This document shows, one piece after another, positions 7,874 to 15,331 of a stretch of 34,808 bases of DNA. The stretch covers positions 1 to 34,808 of the forward strand of contig JBGZSM010000018.1 of the NCBI GenBank assembly GCA_041853585.1, read 5' to 3'. The notes under the pieces are model-generated. The model had not been told where the DNA came from. It made no database searches and worked only from the letters and a program-made list of their open reading frames with translations. Position numbers and translations under genes: made by a program. This stretch comes from JAUNKE01 sp041853585 (GTDB taxonomy: Bacteria; Bacillota; Clostridia; Peptostreptococcales; Filifactoraceae). Within the stretch, counting starts at the first letter, position 1; each line of letters starts with the position of its first letter.

Positions 7874-8422
7874 CTAGAGTTTTTCTTTTCCCATTTCGTT
7901 GAAATCGACCTTGGTGATATCCGTCTCCAAAAATCTTGCAAAAGCATAGATGGTGTCGGAAAGTCGATTGACAAATTTGATGACTGTCGGACGCACATCG
8001 TCCTCGCGAGCCAATGCTAAAATTCTGCGCTCTGCGCGTCGGCAAACCGTTCTTGCTACATGTAGTGCGGCAGAGCCTTTGGATGAGCCCGGGATGATGA
8101 AGGAATCGACTTTTTCGATTTTGGTCAGATATTCGTCAATCCATTTTTCCAATGTGGCAATATCCTCATCCGTTACGCCATTTTTAAACTTGCCTTCTTC
8201 CTTGGTCGCCAACTCCCCGGCAACGAAGAACAGTTTTTTCTGCACTTTGAATAATTTTGCTCTTACATCGTCATCTTCTACAAAATGAGATGCAAATCCC
8301 AAGTGGGAATTGAGCTCGTCCACCGTTCCGTAAGACTCCACCCTTACGGAATCTTTGCGCACGCGAGTACCGTCGTATAGCGAAGTCTCGCCCTTGTCGC
8401 CTGTTTTTGTATAAATTTTCAT
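7874..8422 (-). CDS. pduO: ATP:cob(I)alamin adenosyltransferase, PduO type
   Basis: The N-terminal signature YTKTGDKGETSLYDG (ATP-binding loop) and the ESYGTVDELNS motif identify the PduO-type family. The product, 182 residues, matches the usual length. It transfers the adenosyl group of ATP to cob(I)alamin to make coenzyme B12, needed by diol dehydratase, ethanolamine lyase, mutases or B12-dependent ribonucleotide reductase; none of these is in the window. GGAAGGAG precedes the ATG at 8422. The gene appears monocistronic with its own terminator. Confidence 0.95.
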   Translation of the reverse strand: MKIYTKTGDKGETSLYDGTRVRKDSVRVESYGTVDELNSHLGFASHFVEDDDVRAKLFKVQKKLFFVAGELATKEEGKFKNGVTDEDIATLEKWIDEYLTKIEKVDSFIIPGSSKGSAALHVARTVCRRAERRILALAREDDVRPTVIKFVNRLSDTIYAFARFLETDITKVDFNEMGKEKL

Positions 8423-8942
8423 GTTTACTCCTTCCGGCTGTTCCGGTAAAATTTCAAATTCTATTTTGAAAAGCGATAATTCTCCATATTGAATTTCACC
8501 GCGTCCGTCACGATTTCGATTTCGAAAAACGAATCGGCATTTATAACTTCGATTTTTAATTTCGAATTTGAGATGGTATTCATTTCCGCCGTTTCCATGT
8601 CTGATATAAAAATCGAATTCGTTTTTATATTTTCCATTCCGATTCTGAAATCCTTTTTATCCGATTTCCGTCGGCAAAGCATCGGTAAAATTCTAATGAA
8701 TATATAACCGTAAATAGTTATGCAAAAACTGCGTGAACAAAATTCTACAAAATATCAAAAGAATAATATTCGCAGACAAATTTTCATATCTCCCGTAATG
8801 AAAAAGCCCCGATTTCAAATTCAAAATCAAGGCTTGCTTTACAATCCCGGTATCAAAGCAGCGCTTAGAAACTTTATTCGTTTTCGTATTTTTGGGTACA
8901 AGTAAAGTATGGATTAAGAAATTAAATGAGAAGGAGTGCGCG
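8423..8942. other. Intergenic stretch with a doubtful small ORF and a hairpin
   Basis: Between two divergent genes, the - strand 8682-8461 is open for 73 codons (or about 58 from an inner ATG). Its product is low-complexity, there is no good ribosome site, and the DNA is built of repeated AATCGAA/GAATTCG-like words, so I do not call it a gene. At about 8801-8847 an imperfect hairpin (AAAGCC...GGCTT with an inner GATTT/AAATC pairing) is followed by T's on the - strand. A promoter for the + strand gene at 8943 is presumably near 8870-8920, but I see no convincing boxes. Confidence 0.3.
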
Positions 8943-9461
8943 ATGGAAGTTCTGGAGCATGAATATTTTAAGAGAAAATGTCTATCGGATTTTGACAAGA
9001 TGATTCATGAGCCGTTATCGCTCAAAATGCTGACGGATTTTCATGCGCATAATAAATATCTCTATTTTTGTTACAGCCAAAAGTATAAAAATATTTTAGG
9101 GGGCATTGTGGCGAATCACGAGAAAAAAGATTTGCCTTCGGTGTTTGAAGAATATCGGGAGAATTTGGAGAAGCTTTTGGCGGACTGCCCCGGTCGGGGG
9201 AATGTCGTCAATGCCTATTCGCACATCTTCGGCTATTTCAAGAAGGAGCTGAGCAAAGAGGAAAAGGATAATTTTCTTGCCATATTGAATGACTATCAGA
9301 GAAATCAGATAGACGGAGCGGCTGTCGGTAAGATGTTGAGCGATTATGCGATAAAGTATAACCGCCAATATATTCTGGCGCAGACCATTCTGGAGCCTTA
9401 TCTTCAAAATGGGCAGAGTTTTGAAGATTTGTATCGAGGGAAGGAGGAAGATTTTCTGTAA
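8943..9461 (+). CDS. DUF1722 (YbgA-like) protein
   Basis: The 172-residue product carries the DUF1722 hallmarks: DFHAHNKYLYFCYSQKYKN near the N-terminus, RGNVVNAYSHIFGYFKKEL in the middle and a C-terminal YILAQTILEPY segment. In other bacteria this domain occurs alone, fused to DUF523, or beside photolyase genes; its biochemical role is unknown. The start at 8943 follows GAGAAGGAG; a further upstream in-frame ATG at 8892 has no ribosome site. The TspO-like gene follows by 22 bases, so the two are likely cotranscribed, a combination that could hint at light, redox or porphyrin stress. Confidence 0.85.
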   Translation: MEVLEHEYFKRKCLSDFDKMIHEPLSLKMLTDFHAHNKYLYFCYSQKYKNILGGIVANHEKKDLPSVFEEYRENLEKLLADCPGRGNVVNAYSHIFGYFKKELSKEEKDNFLAILNDYQRNQIDGAAVGKMLSDYAIKYNRQYILAQTILEPYLQNGQSFEDLYRGKEEDFL

Positions 9462-9483
9462 ATTGGTTTGGTAAGGAGATAAA

Positions 9484-10260
9484 ATGAAAAATATCAATAC
9501 AAAAATTTCAATGAGTTTTGCGGCTTATTTTGCCATGGTAATTATCAACACTTTAGGAGCTTTCGGATATATCAACGGCTTGAGTCAAAGGGAAGTATCG
9601 AATGAATTCGATACGATGATTACGCCGGCGGGCTTCACTTTCAGCATTTGGGGGGTGATTTACTCTTTATTGCTCATCACCTTGGTGGTTGCTTTCGTGA
9701 ATCGTGACAAGACTTATTACAAAAATTTAATTGAGCGGATTTCCTCTTGGTTTGTACTTTCCTGTGTGATAAATATTTTGTGGAATGTTGTCTTTGTCTA
9801 TCGAATGATCGGTCTGTCCTTCGTGATGATTTTGGGCTTGCTGTTTACACTCGTTGCTATTTTGAGAAATCTGCAAGCGCTTGGAGATAATTCCAAATGG
9901 GTGCCGGCGCTCAGCTTCGGGCTGTATGCCGGATGGATTTTTATTGCGAGCTTCGTCAATTTTTCCGCCTTTTTGGTTTCGGTGGATTTCAACTATTTCG
10001 GAAGTACGGAGCTTGTATTCTCCATCGCGGTTGTTGTGCTCGCGACCTTGCTTGCGATAGGAATGGTGCGCTATCATCAAAATGCGATTTTCCCATTGTC
10101 TATCGCTTGGGCATATTTCGGCGGCATGATGGAGCTCAAAAAAACGGGCGATATGTCGATGCTCGGCACATTGCTGTTGATAACGATGGCTGTGATGCTG
10201 GCCGTTTCCGCATATACGCTGTATAAAAATCGTGCGCTCATTGGAGATCGCAGTCGATAA
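9484..10260 (+). CDS. TspO/MBR-like tryptophan-rich sensory membrane protein
   Basis: The 258-residue protein has seven or so membrane segments. The motif TMITPAGFTFSIWGVIY is typical of the long, bacterial TspO-related family annotated as tryptophan-rich sensory protein. Classical TspO is about 160 residues with five helices and binds porphyrins; this longer version has extra C-terminal helices and its ligand is unknown. The ribosome site is TAAGGAGAT. It is downstream of the DUF1722 gene and ends at a shared convergent terminator. Confidence 0.75.
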   Translation: MKNINTKISMSFAAYFAMVIINTLGAFGYINGLSQREVSNEFDTMITPAGFTFSIWGVIYSLLLITLVVAFVNRDKTYYKNLIERISSWFVLSCVINILWNVVFVYRMIGLSFVMILGLLFTLVAILRNLQALGDNSKWVPALSFGLYAGWIFIASFVNFSAFLVSVDFNYFGSTELVFSIAVVVLATLLAIGMVRYHQNAIFPLSIAWAYFGGMMELKKTGDMSMLGTLLLITMAVMLAVSAYTLYKNRALIGDRSR

Positions 10261-10264
10261 GAAA

Positions 10265-10346
10265 TAAAAAACCTAACGCTGTACCGCCTCCGAAAGTTGG
10301 ATTTTAAATCCGACAGTTGGGGGAGTACGGAAGGTTAGGTTTTTTG
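10265..10346. terminator. Large bidirectional terminator with inner hairpin
   Basis: The outer stem CCTAAC/GTTAGG (10272-10277 with 10334-10339) is flanked by A-run and T-run, so it works on both strands between convergent genes. Inner pairings are GTAC/GTAC, CCTCC/GGGGG and the hairpin GGATT-TTA-AATCC near 10299-10311. It is longer and more decorated than an ordinary terminator. Confidence 0.8.
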
Positions 10347-10372
10347 TTGCGTAAAATTTTTATTCTTTGCTT

Positions 10373-11944
10373 TTAGCTGTCGACATATTCCGCGCCGCGC
10401 TCTTTTTTGACTTTGAAGCTGGTAACATCCAAATACAGATTGATGAACAAATCATCCTCCTGAATATATGGCGTACCTTTTACCTCAATCCATTCTTCAG
10501 CTTCCGGAAAAGGTCCGTTGTAGTTGAGCATAAATCCACCCCAGCCGTCGTTGCTGCAGCAGCCGGGTCCGAATCGAAACACCGTTGGTATTACCAATTC
10601 GCCGTTGGCATTGGGGAACATCGAGAACATTCCTTCGACCACGATGGTCTTGCCCTTGTAGTCGTCGATATTGTAAAAGATATCGTTGATTTGTGTGATG
10701 AAGAAATTTTCGGTGATGACGACCTCATTGGTGTCGGCACTCGGCTTTTTAATTTTCGGCTCAGCGGGAATATTTCCTTTCGGGATATTCTGCCCATTTC
10801 CAAAACTGCTTTTCTTCGAGTCTTTTTTGGTTTCGTTTTTATTTTGTGTTTCCTGTTTTTTGTCCGTTTTTTCGTTCTTCGGTTTTTCGGTTGTTTGCTC
10901 CTTTTTGCTTTGGGAGTCGTCTTTGTTTTTTTCGCTCGGTTTCTGTGTTTTGTCTTCCGGCTTCTGTTTTTCTTCCGACTGCGGCTTTCTCTCCGAGCTT
11001 TCCAATTCCTGCTCTTTCTGTTTTTGTGCAGGCGGCAGCGGTGTCTTTTGAACATTGTAGTTGCCGCCGTCCGAGCATCCGACGAGCAGAATGCAGATGA
11101 CTGCAAGCGGAATCGCCTTTGTCAATCGGGAAGTTCGCAGCTTTCCGAGCACAAAGAAAATCGCAAATACAACTAAATTCACAACCACGACGCTCGCACC
11201 GGTCGGCGTCTTTTCTTTATACGAAAGTGCCAGCCCGAGCAGAAAGCATATTACCGATATGCATGCGGAGCTGATAATCACCGAGCGGAACTGTTTGAAC
11301 AATCGCATCGAGCTGAGTGCCGGAAAAATAATCAGCGATGAAATGAGCAATGCACCCATCATTCGCATGCCGAGCACTATGGTAATCGCCGTCAGCATCG
11401 CAATGAGCATATTGTAAAAATTCGATTTGGTACCCGTTGCGGTGGCGAATGTTTCGTCAAAGGTCACCGCAAAGATTTTGTTGTAGAACAATACGAACAG
11501 AATCAGTACCATCACGCTGAGGATGATGCTCAATCGCACATCGCTTTTGCTCATCGCCAAAATGCTGCCGAACATAAAGTTACAAACATCCAAACTCATT
11601 CCCGTCGTCTTGGAAACGAGAAGTACCCCGCCGGCAAGCGAACCGGTCGAGATGATGGCGATGGCGGCATCTCCCTTTATCTTGCTGTTCTCATTGATTT
11701 TCAGCAATAAAAATGCAGCAAGCACGACGATGGGGATGGAGACTTTCAGCGGCGCCAGGTTGAATGCCAAAGCGACCGACAATGCGCCAAATCCGACATT
11801 GGATAAGCCTTCTCCTATCATCGAATATCTTTTGAGCACGAGACTCACTCCGAGTAAGGACGCGCAAAGCGAGACAAAGAGTCCCACTACGATTGCGCGT
11901 ACCATAAACGGATAGGTTACCATTTCGCCAAATAAATCAATCAT
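10373..11944 (-). CDS. znuB: ZnuB-type metal ABC permease fused to a lipoprotein-like DUF1980/TIGR03943 domain
   Basis: Residues 1-270 are a complete ABC-3 family permease (about eight helices; GEGLSNVGFGAL and GMRMMGALLISSLIIFPA motifs) for zinc or manganese. Then comes RLTKAIPLAVICILLVGCSD, which looks exactly like a lipoprotein signal with lipobox LVGC. A 90-residue Lys/Glu/Gln-rich linker follows, and then a C-terminal domain (about 405-523) with RFGPGCCSNDGW and a KGKTIVVEG strand typical of the TIGR03943/DUF1980 family. ZnuA lies 8 bases upstream in the same operon. No ATPase gene is present. The fusion implies either a tethered external domain or a lipoprotein released by signal peptidase II. 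The fusion is seen directly; function is inferred. Confidence 0.85.
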   Translation of the reverse strand: MIDLFGEMVTYPFMVRAIVVGLFVSLCASLLGVSLVLKRYSMIGEGLSNVGFGALSVALAFNLAPLKVSIPIVVLAAFLLLKINENSKIKGDAAIAIISTGSLAGGVLLVSKTTGMSLDVCNFMFGSILAMSKSDVRLSIILSVMVLILFVLFYNKIFAVTFDETFATATGTKSNFYNMLIAMLTAITIVLGMRMMGALLISSLIIFPALSSMRLFKQFRSVIISSACISVICFLLGLALSYKEKTPTGASVVVVNLVVFAIFFVLGKLRTSRLTKAIPLAVICILLVGCSDGGNYNVQKTPLPPAQKQKEQELESSERKPQSEEKQKPEDKTQKPSEKNKDDSQSKKEQTTEKPKNEKTDKKQETQNKNETKKDSKKSSFGNGQNIPKGNIPAEPKIKKPSADTNEVVITENFFITQINDIFYNIDDYKGKTIVVEGMFSMFPNANGELVIPTVFRFGPGCCSNDGWGGFMLNYNGPFPEAEEWIEVKGTPYIQEDDLFINLYLDVTSFKVKKERGAEYVDS

Positions 11945-11951
11945 AATTCAC

Positions 11952-13112
11952 CTACTGTAATGCTTTTTTTAATGTTTCCGCATTGGTCTGCATTAGAGAT
12001 ACATAGGTTTTTCCCGCGTCAAAATCTTCCTTGCTTAAATTGTGGCAAGTATGGAAGAGCGCAACTTCCGCGCCGGTCGAATCCGCAATCGCATCTGCAA
12101 TTTTGTGTGCAGAAAGCTCAATGTGGAATACAGTCGGGATTTTTTCCTCTTTAACCTTGTCGATCAAAAATGCTACCGTTGCTGCGGACGCGTCACTTTG
12201 TGTACTGCATCCGACAAATGCGGCATAATAATTTAAATTGTAATCATGGGCAAAGTAACGAAGTGGGAAACGGTCACCAAATACCATGGTTTTGATTTTT
12301 GCATTCGCTACAATGTCTTCAAATTGCTTATCAAGTTTGCTTAATTCTTCTTTGTATGCATTCAAATTTTCTGTGTAGAACTGTGCGTTGGCAGAGTCGA
12401 GTTGTGATAATTTGGATGCGATTGCTTCCGAGATTTTGGCGGCATTTTTTGGAGAAGTCCAAACATGCTCATCCATCACATGTTCGTGGTCATGGTCATG
12501 ATCGTGATCCTTGTCGTTGTGATCATGGTCTTTATCCTTGTCATTATGCTCATGATCTTTGTCGTTGTGATCATGGTCTTTATCCTTGTCATCATGATTG
12601 TGATCCTTGTCGTTGTGATCATGGTCTTTATCTTTGTCTTTATCATCATGACTGTGGTCCTTATCGCCATGTTCATGATCGTGGTCGTGGTCATGAGGCT
12701 CCATACCCTCAATCACTTCTTCTTCCAGAAGGTTTACGCTATCCATCATCTTCAGCGTAGTCGGTGCCTTGTCGCCCATCGAATCCAAAATTTCATCCAC
12801 CCAGTAGTCGCTGTCGCCTCCGTTGTAGATGAATAAATCCGCTTGCTCGATATTGATAATATCCTGCGGGCTCGGCTCGAAGGAATGACTTTCAGAGCCT
12901 GGCGGAAGAATCATGCTCACGGTTGCTTTATCTTTTGCAATTTGTTTTGTAAAATCATACGGCGGGAAAATCGTCGTTACGACCTTGAGTGTATTTTCCG
13001 TCGGTGCCGCTTTATTTTCGGCAGGCGCCTGCGCTTCTTGTTTTGGAGCACAAGCAGTGATACTGCCGGCAAGCATAAATGCTGCCAATGTTGTTGAAAT
13101 AAGTCTTTTCAT
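11952..13112 (-). CDS. znuA: Zinc-type ABC transporter substrate-binding lipoprotein
   Basis: The protein is a cluster A-I solute-binding protein. The lipoprotein signal ends in ITAC. Metal-ligand regions are visible: PGSESHSFEPSP, DEHVWTSPKN, HIELSAHK and the C-terminal D of the fold. Between the first and second ligand regions is a long His/Asp/Lys-rich loop, characteristic of zinc rather than manganese binders and unusually long here. ATG 13112 is chosen because AAAGGAGACAAA precedes it. It is the first gene of the znuA-znuB-fusion operon and has a good promoter and a Fur/Zur-like box upstream, so zinc-repressed expression is likely. Confidence 0.92.
   Translation of the reverse strand: MKRLISTTLAAFMLAGSITACAPKQEAQAPAENKAAPTENTLKVVTTIFPPYDFTKQIAKDKATVSMILPPGSESHSFEPSPQDIINIEQADLFIYNGGDSDYWVDEILDSMGDKAPTTLKMMDSVNLLEEEVIEGMEPHDHDHDHEHGDKDHSHDDKDKDKDHDHNDKDHNHDDKDKDHDHNDKDHEHNDKDKDHDHNDKDHDHDHDHEHVMDEHVWTSPKNAAKISEAIASKLSQLDSANAQFYTENLNAYKEELSKLDKQFEDIVANAKIKTMVFGDRFPLRYFAHDYNLNYYAAFVGCSTQSDASAATVAFLIDKVKEEKIPTVFHIELSAHKIADAIADSTGAEVALFHTCHNLSKEDFDAGKTYVSLMQTNAETLKKALQ
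12482..12699 (-). repeat. Tandem repeat coding for the His/Asp-rich loop of ZnuA
   Basis: The loop is built of about three copies of a 16-residue unit (DDKDKDHDHNDKDHEH and near variants), which is 48 bases at the DNA level, plus DHDHDHEH blocks at both sides. Copies differ by only a few bases, so copy number could vary between strains by slippage or recombination. Confidence 0.8.
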
Positions 13113-13135
13113 TTTGTCTCCTTTTCTCATAAAAA

Positions 13136-13150
13136 TGATAATCACTTTCA
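13136..13150. promoter_or_regulatory. Fur/Zur-family box upstream of znuA
   Basis: On the - strand TGAAAGTGATTATCA matches the 7-1-7 Fur-family consensus TGATAATNATTATCA at all but two positions. It lies just past the predicted -10 box and overlaps the expected transcription start, which suits repression. Zinc (Zur) is favoured by the His-rich ZnuA, but the sequence alone cannot exclude Fur or PerR. Confidence 0.65.
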
Positions 13151-13154
13151 AATT

Positions 13155-13183
13155 AGTATATCGAATTTGATAAAAAAAGTCAA
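13155..13183 (-). promoter_or_regulatory. znuA promoter
   Basis: On the - strand TTGACT (13183-13178), 17 bases, TATACT (13160-13155). This is a near-consensus sigma-A promoter about 40 bases upstream of the znuA start codon. Confidence 0.75.
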
Positions 13184-13220
13184 TTGAGAGCGATTGGGAT
13201 TTATGAAAGGAGCGGTCGGC

Positions 13221-14075
13221 TTAGTATTCGTCGAGGAAGGAATGCTTCTTTCCGTCCTTTTGCCATGCGATGCAGGCGTCGAGATTGATATTTTCTATCG
13301 CCGCAAAAATAGATTTTTCGACATGCGGATTTTTTTCTTTAAGCCCTTCAATCAAATCTTTGATTTCATATCGGGTCGTTGCGATTTTGCCGGCGGCTAC
13401 CGCACATCCGCAGTTCATCGCAAAAATTCCGCTCGCTTTCGTAAAGCGGCGGATGGATTCTTCGCGGATATAGTACAGCGGACGAATGATTTGCATTTTG
13501 CCGAAGTTTTGTGATTTGAGCTTGGGCATCATGGTTTTAACCGAGCCGGCATAGAGCAGGTTGAGCATCGTGGTTTCGATGACATCATCGAAATGATGAC
13601 CCAGCGCCAGCTTGTTGCAGTTGATGGTTTCCGCCTTGGCATAGAGCGCACCTCGCCGCATTTTGGCACACATATAGCATGGTGCATCGCCCGCGATTTT
13701 TTGGACGATATTGAAAACATTCGTGTCGAAAAGCTCGATTGGAATTTCAAGATGCTCGCAATTTTTGAGCAACTGTTCTTTGTTTTGCTCGTAAAAACCG
13801 GGATTCATTGCAATAAAATGGAGCTCAAAAGGAATTTCGCTGTGACGATGAAGTTCTTTGAAAAGCATCGCCATCAACAAAGAATCTTTTCCGCCCGAAA
13901 CGGCAACGGCGATTCGGTCTCCCGGTTCGATGAGCTTGTAGTTGCGAACAGCTTTCATAAACGGAGCCCAAAGCTGCTTTCGATATTTCTTTATAATACT
14001 GCGCTCAATGTCCTTAAGCGGCAACAACTCGCCGTCAGGAATCATCAATTCGCAGCCACTTCCTTGTAATAACAT
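13221..14075 (-). CDS. ttcA: TtcA-family tRNA thiolation enzyme
   Basis: The protein is a PP-loop ATPase with SGGKDS at residues 60-65, CYMC (Cys 133 and 136) and NCGC (Cys 222 and 224). This arrangement holds the [4Fe-4S] cluster of TtcA, which makes 2-thiocytidine at tRNA position 32. The length of 284 residues is normal. The N-terminal GCELMIPDGE block resembles Firmicute TtcA-like proteins, so I keep ATG 14075 although no clear ribosome site precedes it; an inner ATG at residue 11 has AAGGAAG upstream. It is a single gene with its own promoter. The Firmicute members have not all been tested, so the exact thiolated base is inferred. Confidence 0.88.
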   Translation of the reverse strand: MLLQGSGCELMIPDGELLPLKDIERSIIKKYRKQLWAPFMKAVRNYKLIEPGDRIAVAVSGGKDSLLMAMLFKELHRHSEIPFELHFIAMNPGFYEQNKEQLLKNCEHLEIPIELFDTNVFNIVQKIAGDAPCYMCAKMRRGALYAKAETINCNKLALGHHFDDVIETTMLNLLYAGSVKTMMPKLKSQNFGKMQIIRPLYYIREESIRRFTKASGIFAMNCGCAVAAGKIATTRYEIKDLIEGLKEKNPHVEKSIFAAIENINLDACIAWQKDGKKHSFLDEY

Positions 14076-14116
14076 ATTATATAGCGCTTTTGCGTATCCT
14101 TTCCTATGATTTTCCT

Positions 14117-14145
14117 ATTATATCGCAAATCGAGTGATAGAGCAA
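14117..14145 (-). promoter_or_regulatory. ttcA promoter
   Basis: On the - strand TTGCTC (14145-14140), a 17-base spacer and TATAAT (14122-14117), about 40 bases upstream of the ttcA start. Confidence 0.6.
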
Positions 14146-14528
14146 TCTTTGAGCGAAATTATTACAAGGCTTATATGAGAATATGAAAAGAGATTCCAAA
14201 AATAGCATAGCAAGGGATTGTAAAAGAACATAGCAAAATTGAGTTGTAAATTGCAAAAGAATGAAGGTGTTGAATAGAGAATGAAACTCGAAAAGTTAAA
14301 ACTCAACGCTCAATATCAAAAATAAAATCAAAGAGTCAACGCATACTTTGAAATAACAATAGAAAACAAGAAGCGCAAAAAAATCGAAAAAGAAAATAAG
14401 AGGTAGGAGTCAAAAATAAAAAATAATGAGGCGATATCTTTGTCGATTGTAAAAATGGAAATGCTGCAAAAAATTGGATATCAAAAAATAATTATCTTCG
14501 CCATCTAAAAATTCATTATTAAATCATC
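14146..14528. other. AT-rich non-coding stretch
   Basis: I see no gene here. The sequence is A-rich on the + strand and made of loosely repeated words such as AAAATCAAA, ATCAAAAAATA and GAAACTCGAAAAG, like other long intergenic stretches in this window. No strong hairpin or terminator was found. Confidence 0.4.
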
Positions 14529-14560
14529 GAAGGTGATATAATAAGAAGGTGATATATAAT
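14529..14560 (+). promoter_or_regulatory. Twin -10 region on a direct repeat upstream of gutM
   Basis: GAAGGTGATAT occurs twice, 16 bases apart (14529 and 14545), and each copy leads into a TATAAT (14537-14542 and 14555-14560). The -35 boxes are poor, which fits an activator-dependent promoter; the repeated GAAGGTGATAT could be an activator or repressor site. Confidence 0.4.
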
Positions 14561-14648
14561 AGGAAGCGATTTTTTTGCGTAAGATTTTTGGGATATGGGT
14601 AGAAAGTGGAAAAGAGTTCAACAGAGATTTAAAAGTTACGGAGGATTT

Positions 14649-15218
14649 ATGGGACGATTATTATTTTTTATATTTTTGGCATTGATATTACAGGGTGTTT
14701 TCACCTATTTTCAAATGAAAGATTTTCGACAAAATGCGGCGCAGCTTCGTAAAGTCGGCAGAATCGGTGTGGGAACCGTCAAGCGCAGATTGGGCGCAGG
14801 TTCAATTGTGCTTTTTGCAGCCGATACGAATGAAATCGTCGTCGATGGCAGAATCCTGCAGGGGATCTCGGTCTTTGCGAAATTTCAGCCTTATACGCAA
14901 TATAATGGAAGCAAACTGATCAATATCATGAATGATGCGGAAAAGAAATTGGAAACCGCGGAAGGAAAAGATATCGCGCGACTCAAGGCGACCTTTGAAG
15001 CGGCAAAGATGATTTACGACAGTTTTCGGGAAGAGCGCGGAGCTTCTGCGTCGGATGAATTCGACGAACTGGGTGACGAAGCGGTCGTGGATGCGGTGAT
15101 CACGGATGAGATCAATGAGGACATCAACGAAAACTACGATGAATTTGAAAATCTGGAGGAAATCGAAGAACCTCAAATTATTGATGTCGAAGAGGTTGAA
15201 CCGGTCGAAAAGCCTTAG
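14649..15218 (+). CDS. gutM: GutM-like glucitol operon regulator with long acidic tail
   Basis: The N-terminal ~125 residues match GutM: one membrane helix, then GVGTVKRRLGAGSIVLFAAD and ISVFAKFQPY. GutM (119 residues in E. coli) activates the glucitol/sorbitol operon. Here about 65 further residues form a strongly acidic tail rich in Glu, Asp and Asn (ending VEEVEPVEKP) that is not part of the usual protein. ATG 14649 is preceded by GGAGG at good spacing; the frame is open from 14595 but has no ribosome site there. Genes for glucitol PTS components follow, supporting the assignment. How a membrane-anchored GutM activates transcription is not clear from sequence. Confidence 0.85.
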   Translation: MGRLLFFIFLALILQGVFTYFQMKDFRQNAAQLRKVGRIGVGTVKRRLGAGSIVLFAADTNEIVVDGRILQGISVFAKFQPYTQYNGSKLINIMNDAEKKLETAEGKDIARLKATFEAAKMIYDSFREERGASASDEFDELGDEAVVDAVITDEINEDINENYDEFENLEEIEEPQIIDVEEVEPVEKP

Positions 15219-15253
15219 AGAGAAAAGAAAATGTTTTTTCTCGAAAAAAATGC

Positions 15254-15282
15254 TTGCAATTTATAAAAAGTCGGTATAAAAT
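15254..15282 (+). promoter_or_regulatory. Probable srlA promoter
   Basis: TTGCAA (15254-15259), 17 bases and TAAAAT (15277-15282, within TATAAAAT) lie about 50 bases upstream of the srlA ribosome site. The PTS genes may therefore be transcribed separately from gutM. Confidence 0.5.
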
Positions 15283-15331
15283 GAGGTATATATTTATTGT
15301 TTTTCAATAAATTTTTTTCGAGGAGGAATAT

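Noticed and set aside
8461..8682. 73-codon - strand frame as a confident gene
   Set aside because: Low-complexity product, poor ribosome site, and the DNA resembles other degenerate intergenic stretches; an overlapping + strand frame of equal length exists.
10367..11176. 269-codon + strand frame opposite the permease-fusion gene
   Set aside because: The Phe/Leu/Arg-rich product mirrors the Lys/Glu linker codons of the real gene on the other strand.
12482..12699. Regular repeats resembling a CRISPR array
   Set aside because: The repeats are in frame inside znuA and encode the His/Asp loop; there are no unique spacers of constant size and no cas genes.
13593..14069. 158-codon + strand frame opposite ttcA
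   Set aside because: It is the complement of the PP-loop and cysteine-motif coding region of ttcA and has no ribosome site.
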